From contig NGBS01000903.1 in NCBI GenBank assembly GCA_002245135.1, forward strand, positions 1 to 62,474: a stretch of DNA of 62,474 bases, given 5' to 3'. A program made the position numbers and the translations under genes. The DNA is from Proteromonas lacertae. Its lineage: Eukaryota > Sar > Bigyra > Opalinata > Proteromonadidae. The notes under the pieces were generated by a model. That model was not told where the DNA came from and searched no databases. It saw only the letters and a list, made by a program, of their open reading frames with translations. Shown in pieces: positions 24,803 through 35,611 of the stretch (the first letter of the stretch is position 1; every line of letters begins with the position of its first letter).

Positions 24803-25448
24803 ATTTATGTATGTTTATATTTTTAAATCTTTTCAATAAATAAAAACAAAAATACAAATAAATAAGAACAATTAACTGTAAATCTCTTCAAACGATATTC
24901 AGCTTACTAAATAAATAAATAACACATCAAATATAATATATATAATGAAATTGAGCTCATATAATACAAATTGAATCAACTGGAGTAAATCCATAATAAT
25001 TAGCATGGCATTGAAATCATAGCTCTTGCAAATATTATATATACATACTTATCTTCTATTACAACTCAATTTTTCGTTTCTTTCTGTTTTCTCTCCTTTA
25101 AAACTATAGAAAAATAAGAATTTTCGAAAATAAATATTATATATCATATTTATGAAGAAATAAGATAGATGTTAATATCTACAATCAACGATTTCTGCTT
25201 GATTCGGCCGAAGACAATCACAAAGAATGAAATCGTTTTGACTACAAGCAAATCATTAGTAAATGAATTATAAGTGGCTAATATATACTTTTACAAATAA
25301 TAATCACAATTTATCAACTATGTCATGTGTTTAACTCAAAAAATGAAAAATCATTTCATTTCAAACCAATCAGCTTGATTTAAAAAATGTGTGGTATAGT
25401 AGTGAAATAAAAATATTCGTTTTTAAAAGCTTGGTTGAGTTTGAAAGA
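24803..25448. other. Intergenic stretch, no gene seen
   Basis: These 646 bases of AT-rich sequence lie between SNAPC3 and the SRP receptor gene. I found no coding frame with host-like splicing, no tRNA B box and no convincing snRNA. A GC-richer patch around 25,180-25,230 (GATTCGGCCGAAGAC) stands out slightly. The SRP receptor promoter should lie in the right part. Confidence 0.5.
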
Positions 25449-27324
25449 ATGTTTGATCATTTTACTATTTTCACAAAAGCAGGAATAGTTCTCTATTCAA
25501 AATCCTTTCTAAAGTTAGTAGGATCACCGGTAGAAAAGATCATAAACACTATATTTCTTGAAGGGAAAGAAAGTGAAAATGTATACATTTATAATCAGTA
25601 TGCGATGAGATGGACAATGGCTAACGATCTTGGACTAATTTTTGTTGTAGTTTATCAAAAAATATTGCAAATATTATTCATGAATGATTTATTAGAAAAA
25701 GTAAAGGTAAAGTTTATAGAGAAATATCGTAATGAAATACCTGGAAGAATGTATCAAATATATTAATCTATTAAATTAGAGAACCATTAGATTTTGAAGA
25801 TGAATTTATGGAAATATTTAAATCTTTCACAACATCACGTAGTAAACTAAGAAACGCTCCAAAAGTATATATATTTATAAATTATTTTTTAAATAGCCAT
25901 TTGATATCACTAAGAAAACGAAGAAATCAAAGAATCAGAATAATTCAGATACTTCTAAATCTCCCAAATCTGAGCAAAAAGAAAATGGCAAAAATTCACC
26001 ACAAGAAGATGAAGACGCGTCATCACCAACTCATGAAGAAATAGATGAAAGAGAAGAAGCATTAAAAAGATTAAAAGAAAGATTCAATAAAGATGATAAA
26101 AAGAAAAAACAATCAAATACATTATCAACTTCAAATAGCGATTCAGGTAAAAAGAAAAAAGAAGGAAGAAGTTGGGGTGTATCAGAGAAAATAACAGCTA
26201 AAGATATGAAAGAATTGGATGTTAGTAAAGATAAAGATTTATCATTAGATTCAATAGAAGCAGATGTAAATATTGGTAAATCAGAAATGGAAATACAAGA
26301 TGAAGAAGAAGATGATATAAATGATAATGATGAAGAAATTAATGTAGGAGCAGAAGATGATGAAGACAAGAAAAAGAGCAGTGGTAGTGGTTGGAATTTT
26401 GGATTTGTAGGTGATTTATTTGAAAGAATATCTGGAAATAAAGTATTAAATAATGAAGATTTAGAACCAGTTTTTGAAGAAATGAAGAAGAAATTAATCT
26501 CTAAGAATGTGGCCCATGAAGTATCAACTGAATTATGTAACAGTGTAATGAAAACAATTGTAGGTAAAAAACTACCTAGTTTAACCACAACAAAAACAGT
26601 AGTAGGAAATGCAATAAAAGATGCTTTACTTCGTATTTTAACACCATCCAAATCAATTGATATTTTAAGACAAGTTAGTTTATCAAAAGAAAAGAATATT
26701 CCATATACTATCTGTTTTGTAGGTGTAAATGGAGTTGGTAAATCAACAAGTCTATCAAAAGTTGCATATTATTTAAAAAAGAAAGGATTTAGAGTTCTTG
26801 TTGCTGCTTGTGATACATTTAGATCTGGAGCTGTAGAACAATTGAAAGTTCATGTAAAGAAATTAAGTTTAGATATTTATGAAAAAGGATATTCAAGAGA
26901 TCCAGCTGGTTTAGCTCAAGAAGCAATAACTTATGCAAAATCTAATAAATATGATGTTGTGTTGATTGATACAGCAGGAAGAATGCAGAATAACGAACCA
27001 TTAATGAGATCTTTAACAAAATTAATAGCTTTAAATCAACCTAATTTAGTATTATTTGTAGGAGAAGCTTTGGTTGGTAATGATGGTGTTGATCAATTGT
27101 TGGAATTTAATAGAGCATTGACTGACTATTCAAATATGCAAAATCCAAGAGTAATTGATGGTATTATGTTGACTAAATTTGATACTATTGATGACAAAGT
27201 TGGTGCTGCTTTATCTATGGTTTATAAGACTGGTAAACCAATTATTTTTGTTGGAACTGGTCAGAAATATATACATTTGAAGAGATTGAATGTGAAAGAT
27301 GTAGTTCAAGCTCTTTTTTCATAA
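25449..27324 (+). CDS. SRPRA: Signal recognition particle receptor subunit alpha, 604 aa
   Basis: This GTPase docks ribosomes carrying SRP at the ER membrane. The coding sequence is join(25449..25750, 25780..25864, 25897..27324), with introns of 29 and 32 nt. The N-terminus MFDHFTIFTKAGIVLY is the SRX domain that binds the beta subunit. A charged Lys/Glu/Asp-rich linker follows (about 130-330). The NG domain then shows G1 GVNGVGKSTS, the insertion-box motif DTFRSGAVEQL, G3 DTAGRMQ and G4 TKFDTIDDKVGAA, and ends near GTGQKYIHLKRLN. All catalytic motifs look intact. Length is close to the human 638. The ATG at 25449 is chosen because it aligns with the family start; a longer open frame upstream lacks an ATG. 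Confidence 0.96.
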
Positions 27325-27439
27325 TTGTCAATTATTTATTGTGTATAAATTACCAATTTTATTATTAAGTTGCGTATTTTTTATTAAGATTAATTGTTTT
27401 AATTGTTTTTTATTTTTGACAGTTTGACATGTCAAAACA

Positions 27440-29059
27440 ATGTCATATTTTGTAATTCTGTTTTTCTTTCTTTATAGTGTATGTAATGAGTATCCTTTAG
27501 ATGAATTAGTTGAAGTAACTATTTTTCAGCCTGGTAATTTGGGAATTTCAATATCAAAAGTATTTTTTATGTCAATCAAACATTTAGAATTTAACAATAA
27601 CAAGTTTTTATCATTCAGATGATGATAAACCATATGAACTAGAATCAACTAAAATGGTTGGTGAAAATGATCAATTAGTTGCTTTAAATGGTATAAACAT
27701 GGAATATAATAATTAGGACAAACTGTAGTAGGATTATCTTGGGATAATGTTCTGAAAACCATATCAAACCTTCGTAGACCACTGAAATTGACTTTCCATC
27801 GAAATAAAAACAATGTAAATGAGAATATAAAGAATAAAATTACTTCAAGTTCACAGCCACATATTGATTTATCAACTATCTGTAATTTCAGAGTAGACTA
27901 TTCATTTCCAGTATCTGTTTTACCATTTTCATCAAATACAAAATGTCAATATCATTTTTTATATTTTAATAATCCTCTATTTCTTAACTTCTTGTTATTA
28001 TATACATTTGATCCAATTGTAATACCTTCTGAAGAATATGGTTGTTATAATTTAGAAGATGATGATTTAAAACATAAAATAGTAATTGTGAAAAGGGGAT
28101 TATGTACTATCTATGAAAAAGCATTTTATATTCAAAGTTTAGGTGCTTATGGATTAGTGATAGGTAATACAGTAGATAATTTAGAATATATCAATATTAA
28201 AGAGGTTAAGGAAAATCAAATTAGAATTCCTGTTGTTATTATTACTAAAACAGCTTATCAAAGATTAGTTGCATTAAAATCAACTAGTTATAAAATATTC
28301 AAAGGCAATATGCAGTTAAGATTTATGGTTGGTAGGTGTTTACCGTTAGACTCAGAATTTGTATACATATCTATTATTATTATTATTATTTAGCATTCAG
28401 CTTCAGCTGATGAGATTGATTATATTGAAGTTAAATCATCATTTAGTAGTATGAAGAGTGGTTATATGTTAATAAAACATCCTACTTTTGTAGTTAAAAC
28501 AGAATTTAGTTTATTTCATGAATCTCAAATACCTACTATTCCTTTGAAAGTTTTTAGTGGGAAAATACTAAATATCTGTAATAATAATAATAATAATGAA
28601 CACAATCTGAAAGGTGGAATAGTATTGATTGATTTGAATAATATGAATTGTGAATTAAGTGCTTTGGAGAATGATATTGTTAAATATAAAGGAACAGTTA
28701 TTATGACTTATGGATTTTCTAATAAAGTTATTAAATATATAGACAATCCACCACAAATAACAATTCCAATTGTGTTTATAACAAAAGAAAGATTTAATCA
28801 ACTTGAAGAAGCTATTGATAGAAAAGATGCTGAAGATATGAAAGTACAGTTTGTAGGTGATAAGAATGAAGATCTATTCTGGAATGATCTTTATCAGATA
28901 TATCATGAGAGAGAATGGAAAAATGATCCATTTTCAATGAAGAGATACTTTAATCAAGTTAAGAAGAAGTTTGACACTGGAGTAGATGATATTGATAATT
29001 TAAAAGTACAGTTTTTATATCATTTATTACTAAACAGCAGAATTGAGGATGAATTATAA
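27440..29059 (+). CDS. Secreted or luminal PDZ plus double protease-associated (PA) domain protein, 510 aa
   Basis: The coding sequence is join(27440..27559, 27588..27690, 27717..28360, 28394..29059), with introns of 28, 26 and 33 nt. A signal peptide covers residues 1-16 (MSYFVILFFFLYSVC). A PDZ-like domain spans about 21-98 (PGNLGISIS, NDQLVALNGQTVVGLSWDNV, RPLKLTF). The first PA domain follows (about 130-260: HKIVIVKRGLCTIYEKA, LGAYGLVIGN, IPVVIITKTA). A second PA domain (about 320-430: GGIVLIDLNNMNCEL, ITIPIVFITKERF) leads to a charged helical tail. PA domains usually cap proteases or sorting receptors, but no peptidase or membrane segment is seen. The product is likely a luminal or extracellular binding protein; the partner is unknown. 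I do not know a family with this order. Confidence 0.75.
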
Positions 29060-29276
29060 TTAATGATTAAGATATTAATTTAAATGTTGATTTTGTGAGT
29101 TATTTATATGCCATTCACCATCATAATTCTAGTTTACAATGAACTTACTTCATTTTTTTGACATGTAATTATTTACCAAAATTATGTAAATTACATAGTT
29201 CCAGAAAAATCATTGGCTGTTTTTGTAATTTTTTGACCATAATTCTCATAAACAATATTAATTGAAGATTTAAAAA

Positions 29277-30871
29277 ATGTCCAACTCACTAATTGACATT
29301 AATCAAACTAATAGTATACATTGATGTTATTTTTTTTAGAAATTAGTAAACCAAACCTTAAAGTCCCTCAGCAACAACAATTTGTTAATAAACAACAGTT
29401 TATTTCTACTCCAGTGAGTGAAGCATGCCAATTGCCGTGTATGCTACCTACAGGAAATGGTATTTCTATATTCATTTATGTTTTAGGTGCGAAAAAGCGT
29501 AAATGTAATAATAATATTCCAATCATTCTGCCACAACAGCTACAACAGCAAACTCCAAAACTTAATAGTGTTGATGCTGCTGAGTTGAAAAAGCAACAGA
29601 GAATAATCAGAAATAGAATATCTGCTCAAATGCACCGTGAAAGGAAATTTGCTTATATAACAAGCTTAGAAACACAAGTCAAAGAAAAAGATAGAATAAT
29701 ATCAGATTTAAGATCCAAAGTTGATTGTTTGAATAATCAAATTGTAGAACTTTCCAATATGAATATTTCTCTACAAGATCAACTTAAAAAATCACTTGAA
29801 AATCAAGTAATTAACAAGCCTTTACCTATCACTGATGAAATAATATCATCAGACGAAGGAGCTAATAAGACTAATTCAGCAACTTCATCACCAATATCCT
29901 CCGATGATTATAGTTCAGAATCTTCAACTGGAAGTCCAGAAATTGGAATAATAAGTGATGTAGATAGTCCAAACATCAACAGTCATGAAAATTTCTTTCA
30001 TTTTGAGCCAAATTTCGATGAAAATGATTATCTCTTTTTCAATACAGATAATATATTTTCATCATCTTCTTCAAACAATAATAATAATAATAATTCTCAT
30101 TCAAACTCATTCAATCAATATAATTCTATAATAATAGGATTATTGATATTTACTTTACCTTTGCTATTTTTAGCAAATGGATTACCATCAGTTGGATTTG
30201 GAGTTACAAGGAATGAGATAAGAATGAATAATAATAATAACAATTATAGATTCTTGGTAGAAAATGAACATTTTCCTGCATTACCTGATGCAATAGAAAA
30301 TCCAAAATTAAATCCGTTTGTGAGTAATCCACCACCTGATCCAGCATTGAAATCATTTAATGACAAATCATCAGATATGAGTAAGGCTATTAGTATATAT
30401 AAACATAAACCATTGAATAATGATATCTTTGCATTGAAGAGATGGGAATCTAAGCTACATGACCAATTGAAGAATAATGCAAATGATGTGTCAAAACAAT
30501 TGTTTAGTAAAAGAGATGATGTGAATAGCAAGAATAATCATTTAAGACATGATAAGCAACATCACCATGAAGAAGATTATCAACGTAAATATAATTCTTC
30601 ATATCTTATGTGTCCAAATGCATTTGGTAAGATGTTGTTGTATGATGGATCATATATCACTGATGAGAACAACAATATTTTGAATTTGACAGATATAAAT
30701 ACAACAAATTGTGAAAAAGAAGGTGAAAAACCATTTTTGTTGTTGTTAATACCAAGACATCATATCCAATTAGAAGGTGATTACAATGAATCTGAGAATG
30801 ACAAAGCAGAATGGGTTGAAATTTCGTGTAATGTTGTTCGTTCAAGAATTGTAAGGAATTTAGCTATGTAA
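29277..30871 (+). CDS. ATF6/CREB3-like membrane-tethered bZIP transcription factor, 513 aa
   Basis: The coding sequence is join(29277..29313, 29340..29459, 29487..30871). The second intron (27 nt, 29460-29486) is a multiple of three and stopless. The basic region and zipper (about 87-155) read KKQQRIIRNRISAQMHRERK, then heptad leucines. N-x-x-SAx-x-x-R matches the ATF6/CREB3 class. A Ser/acidic region precedes one membrane span (about 264-283, IIIGLLIFTLPLLFLANG). The remainder (about 230 residues) would be luminal, with N-glycosylation sites. By analogy with ATF6 it would sit in the ER membrane and be released by intramembrane cleavage under stress; this is inference. RFLV, about 20 residues past the span, could be a site-1-protease site. 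Gln- and Asn-rich tracts are typical of the host. Confidence 0.82.
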
Positions 30872-31014
30872 ATGTTATTAACTCACACTTTTATTTTATT
30901 TCTATACACATTTTGATTTGATAACTTGTTTGTGTTTAGGGGAATATTGATAAATTGTTGAAATACGTTTTTGAATGTATTATTGCGTATTTTTGTCTTT
31001 GTTCATTTATTAAA

Positions 31015-32709
31015 ATGAAAACAGGATATATTGCAGCTATAGATCAAGGAACCACAAGGTATATATCTGTAGTTGCTATTTTGAACATAGTACAAGGTTT
31101 ATGCTTTTCAATCACAATGGTGAACCTGTAGCATCACAAAAATTGGAACATGAACAAATTATGCCCCAGCAGGGCTGGGTTGAACAAAATCCGATGGAAA
31201 TCTTAGAAAACACAAAGGTATTATTCTATTCTATTTGTTAGAAAGTAATAGAATATACTATTGTGTCATCAAAAATACAATTATCAGAAATACATGCTTT
31301 AGGCATTACCAACCAAAGAGAGACAACAATTGTGTGGAATAAGTATTATTTTGTTATTATATTGTCTTCAGATATACAGGTCAACCTTATTGCAATGCAA
31401 TATGTTGGATGGATAATAGAACTAGCGATATGTGTAAACAGCTACTACAATCAGGAACAATTAAACAATACCAAAGTATAACAGGATTGATACTCAATCC
31501 TTATTTTTCAGGCACAAAGTTAAAGTGGATTATAGATAATGTAGAAGGTGTTAAAGCAGATATGGAAAAAGATGAAGTGTTATTTGGAACTGTAGATTCA
31601 TGGCTAATATGGAATTTGACAGGTGGAATAAATGGAGGAATTCACGTTACAGATCACACAAATGCTTCTAGAACATTCCTATATAATTTACATACACAAT
31701 CTTGGGACACAAATCTATTGAATTTATTTGGAATAAAACCTACAATATTACCAAAAATACTACCATCTTCATTTAATAATTTTGGAAGATGTAAACAGAT
31801 ATTAAATGGAGTTCCAATTTGTTCTGTATTAGGAGATCAACAAGCTGCATTGTTTGGTCAATGTTGTTTTAATCCTGGTGATTGTAAAAACACTTATGGT
31901 ACAGGATGTTTTATGCTAATGAATACTGGGTTAAATCCAGTCATAAGTGAATCTGGATTATTAGCTACTGTTGGTTATAAAATTGGAGATGAACCTATTG
32001 TATATGCTATTGAAGGAAGTGTTGCTATTGCTGGTGCTTTAATTACATGGCTTAAAGATAATATGGGAATTATAAAGAAAAGTGAAGATGTATATATATA
32101 TATAATTTATTATTATTATTATCTAGTGTGAGGCAATGGCAAGAAAAGTTAATAATAATGATGGTATTATGATTGTTCCAGCTTTTTCAGGACTAATGGC
32201 TCCTTATTGGAGAAATGACGCTAGAGGAATAATCATTGGTTTAACTCAATATAGTAATAAATATCATATAGTTAGAGCAGCATTAGAATCTGTTGCTTTG
32301 CAAACAAGAGATGTTTTTGAAACAATGAAACAGGAATCAAGTATAACATTTTCTTTATATATTGTTATATATAGAATTATCATTGAATACTCTTAAAGCA
32401 GATGGTGGAATGACACATAATTCTGTATTTTTATCATGTTAATTTTATTTATAGTTTTTAATGCAATATCAAGCTGATATTCTAAATACTACAGTTGTTT
32501 TGTCTACTACAGCTGAATCAACATCAAGAGGAGCTGTTTTTGCTGCAGGTCTTGCATGTGGGTTTTTTAATGATTTGAACGAATTGGTAAGCAAATGGAA
32601 GTGTCTCACTACATATAAACCATCAATGAAAGATGATGAAATTAATAGGATAGTTAATAGATGGAATACAGCAATTTCAAGAACATTTGATTGGAAAAAT
32701 GAAAAGTAA
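31015..32709 (+). CDS. Glycerol kinase, 502 aa
   Basis: Glycerol kinase phosphorylates glycerol to glycerol 3-phosphate with ATP, feeding glycolysis and lipid synthesis. The coding sequence is join(31015..31058, 31091..31217, 31242..31342, 31372..32089, 32127..32340, 32375..32424, 32455..32709). The six introns run from 24 to 37 nt and one (31343-31371) ends in CAG. The spliced length equals the usual length of the FGGY-family enzyme. Visible motifs are [12 protein letters not shown] (phosphate loop), [20 protein letters not shown] signature 1 [46 protein letters not shown] and signature 2 [19 protein letters not shown]. No peroxisomal or membrane targeting signal is seen, so it is probably cytosolic. 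Confidence 0.96.
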
Positions 32710-32982
32710 ATAATTTTTATTGTTTTTTAACTGTTCATTTGTATTAATGATATTTTATTTTACATAAACAATGTATGTAAATATAATTAACAGTAGTGAA
32801 AGAAATATAAATTGAAGTTCGAATGAAGCTTCTTCTGTTTGAAGATTTGTTAAAACGACTCCAATCTCATATTCAATAAATATACTTTTAACTTTAAAAT
32901 CATTTATGTAAAAACTATTCATTTATAAATCCATGAAACGGATAGTTTACTGAAATTGTTTTTTAATATTTTTTACTTTACA

Positions 32983-34091
32983 ATGTTTTCATTAGGAACT
33001 TATATTAACGGACCTAATAATAAAAATCATGGCTTTGTTTCAGTTGATTTACATCCAAAAAATAACAAAAATCTTAAACAATTAGGAAATGAAATAAACA
33101 GAAGAGATTTATATGCAATATGGAATAATTATTATTTTGAAAATCCAGATGAATGTTTTGATGGGCCATTTCCAAATACTATAACTATGGAACAGATTGG
33201 TGTAAATATAACAAATGACGATCAAATGAATTATAATGAAGAAGTTCGTAATATTAATTCTCCTCCATCTTCATCACCAGAATCTGAGTATCAGCAACTT
33301 ATTCAACAACAACCTATTCAACAACAACCTATCCAACAACAACCAATTCAACAACAACCAATTCAACAACAACCTGTTCAACAACAACCTATTCAACAAC
33401 AACCTATCCAACAACTTCCAATTCAACAACAACCAATTCAACAACAACCTATCCAACAACAACCTATTCAACAACAACCAATTCAACAACAATCTATCCA
33501 ACAACAACCTATCCAACAACAACCTATTCAACAACAACCTATTCAACAACAACCTGTTCAACAACAACCAAGTCAACAACAACCTATCCAACAACAACTA
33601 CTACAACCTCAATTACAAAAACAGAAAAAACGAACAGTACAGTTTATTCGTCCTAAGAATCAAAAGGCAAATAATCAAGGAAATAAAATAGAAACTCCTC
33701 AAGACAATAAAGTTAATGGAAATAACAATAATGTTCCTCCAGTTATTAATCAACCTCAACCACCACCACAGCAACAGCAATATTATCAAACTCCTCCTCA
33801 ACAACAACCACAACAGTTTCCTAATTCTGGTCTTCAATATGTTGCCACCTTCCAATTCATCGATCCATACCTCAACAAAATCCTCAACAACAGCAGCAAT
33901 ACTATTTTCAACCTCCTTCTGCGCCTCCACAATATTACCAACCACCTAATCAACAACAATATCCTAATTCTGATGGTCAATTTCTAATACATCAACAACC
34001 TCCATATATGAATCAACCAGGAGGAATAAATCAAAATCCTCAATACTACCCACCACCACCTCCTCTTGCTTTTCAAACCCCTAAACAATAA
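32983..34091 (+). CDS. Gln/Pro-rich pentapeptide-repeat protein
   Basis: I do not recognise the family. The first 100 residues are ordinary sequence (FSLGTYINGPNNKNHG, NRRDLYAIWNNYY). Then come about 20 copies of the pentapeptide I/V-Q-Q-Q-P, a basic patch (KQKKRTVQFIRPKNQKAN) and a Gln/Pro/Tyr-rich tail resembling a prion-like or condensate-forming region. The frame from 32983 runs to 33987, but from about 33,870 a different frame gives the better continuation (PQQNPQQQQQYYFQP ... AFQTPKQ) ending in TAA at 34091. Either an atypical intron or one or two indels lies around 33,840-33,880. No signal peptide is obvious. Confidence 0.6.
33301..33600. repeat. Coding minisatellite, 15-bp unit, about 20 copies
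   Basis: The unit ATTCAACAACAACCT and one-base variants (ATCC.., GTTC.., ..CCA) repeat without spacers and encode I/V-Q-Q-Q-P. Copies are nearly identical, so the array has probably expanded recently and may vary in length between strains. The antisense frame gives a Leu-rich open frame that is an artefact. Confidence 0.9.
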
Positions 34092-34227
34092 CATACTTTT
34101 ATTCATTATGATTTAACTTTTTGTTAAAAAGAAACAAGAAAAACAAAAGGACAATTATTATCTTCATACATAATGAATATTTTTAATTTTTATATTATTT
34201 AAATTATACAAAAGCAAAATGATTATA

Positions 34228-35490
34228 TTAAATTGTTATTAAATCTGCTATAGTATAATTTATGTATTTTTCATTACATATTACTTTCATCAAATTAATT
34301 ATATTATTCAAATATGCTTTAATTTCATCATCATAATAATGAGGATATGTATAAGGACAAGATAAATAACCAATTCCATCTACTGTGAATGAATATAGCA
34401 ACAAATTAGTAATTCCTGGAAATAGAGAAGTAGTAGGAAATATATTCTGCTCTATCACATCAAATGGAAATTCACCATCATATTGTTTCTTACAAGGTGT
34501 TTTTCCTAATGTACTGCAATCTATTGAATAAGGAGGTAAATAAGAATGATCAGAATTAATGTAGTAATCATACAGCTGTTGTCTTTTGCTTAATTCTTCA
34601 TGCAAAGTCTTTGATATATCTTTTAATAATTCAATCACTTTATCTTCTTTTTTAATTATCTTTCCAACATATAAATAAGCAGCTCCACATACAATATCAT
34701 CTTCTAAAACAAGAGGACTGCAATCACATCTTCCTTTTCCCTCTGCCATAACATGAAATCTTACTTCTTTACTAAAATCATAAATATTAAACATTTTCAT
34801 TCTACTTAATAATGATGTTATCCATAACAGACTTTGGAATGTAAAATGATTATCATGACTACATTTCAGTATTGCTTTTAAATCTTCACTGTTTATTAAC
34901 TCTTGCTTTACATGATAAACTATTTTATCAACTTCATTACATTCATGAATGAATTTTGGAAATGTCAATATTGGAGTTGATTTATTTATATAACTGTAAT
35001 TTAACCCTACTACACCTTCTGGAATAACAACTTGTTTTTGAATTGAAGCGTAACCATGTTTTTGCGGAAGAATTGAAGGATTAGACAAATATTGACAGAA
35101 TTTATGTAATAAAATAATCCCTGATATACCATCAACCATAGCATGATTAAAAATTCCGACAATATCAGTTGTATTATTAATCTTGTCAACATAAACATAA
35201 TAAACTGAAGTTCTATCTTGCTTTTGATTTGTTTCTTTTCTTATATTTTTATAATAATCCTCATTAGTAAAACACTGATTATAAAAATAAAGCTTTGGCT
35301 GATATTCTTCTTGTAATTCTAATATGTTCGTTCCTGGTTTAAATTTTGAAGTTAAATAGTCATATTCTTTCGACAAAGTGTTAATTGTTCTTTCTACTTG
35401 CTCCTTAATAACATATTTGTTAATTTTAACTCTCCAAGTTACATAACATTCACTGCAATGAGTTTCATAATCACTTAATTCGTAGCTCAT
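34228..35490 (-). CDS. CoA-dependent acyltransferase of the BAHD/condensation/alcohol O-acetyltransferase superfamily, 420 aa
   Basis: This is a single-exon gene. The catalytic motif HxxxDG is present as NHAMVDGISGIILLHKF (His 116, Asp 120). It is followed by helices and a second half with FTVDGIGYLSCPY where relatives have the DFGWG-like structural motif. The size of 420 aa fits alcohol acetyltransferases, PapA5-like enzymes and plant BAHD transferases, which move an acyl group from CoA or a carrier to an alcohol or amine. The substrate cannot be inferred, and there is no carrier or synthetase next door. Such genes are patchy in protists, so horizontal origin is possible, but its codon use looks like its neighbours. 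Confidence 0.7.
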   Translation of the reverse strand: MSYELSDYETHCSECYVTWRVKINKYVIKEQVERTINTLSKEYDYLTSKFKPGTNILELQEEYQPKLYFYNQCFTNEDYYKNIRKETNQKQDRTSVYYVYVDKINNTTDIVGIFNHAMVDGISGIILLHKFCQYLSNPSILPQKHGYASIQKQVVIPEGVVGLNYSYINKSTPILTFPKFIHECNEVDKIVYHVKQELINSEDLKAILKCSHDNHFTFQSLLWITSLLSRMKMFNIYDFSKEVRFHVMAEGKGRCDCSPLVLEDDIVCGAAYLYVGKIIKKEDKVIELLKDISKTLHEELSKRQQLYDYYINSDHSYLPPYSIDCSTLGKTPCKKQYDGEFPFDVIEQNIFPTTSLFPGITNLLLYSFTVDGIGYLSCPYTYPHYYDDEIKAYLNNIINLMKVICNEKYINYTIADLITI

Positions 35491-35611
35491 CTGAAAATAT
35501 AAAATAAAATGAATAGATGTATAAAGAAACTCGGCTTGAGAATTATTTTGGATGAAAATTCAAATAAAATGAGATTAAAAAAAAGAAAATTACAATTATG
35601 TTAATATTAAT

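Noticed and set aside
24999-25009. U6-snRNA-like word ATTAGCATGGC in the gap after SNAPC3
   Set aside because: The flanking ACAGAGA box, the rest of the conserved core and a 3' T-run are missing, so the match is probably chance.
26031-26651. Minus-strand open frame of 206 codons opposite the SRP receptor
   Set aside because: It is antisense to the conserved linker and NG domain and lacks any motif of its own.
27690-27720. Apparent frameshift in the PDZ domain
   Set aside because: A 26-nt intron (27691-27716) with normal GTAT and TAG ends restores the domain exactly.
32816-32826. tRNA B-box-like GTTCGAATG
   Set aside because: No A box, acceptor stem or cloverleaf pairing is found around it.
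33274-33597. Leu-rich antisense open frame of 107 codons
   Set aside because: It is the reverse of the 15-bp minisatellite; any strand or frame of such a repeat stays open.
33301-33600. Possible CRISPR-like array of regular short repeats
   Set aside because: There are no spacers, the units are contiguous and in frame, and the host is eukaryotic.
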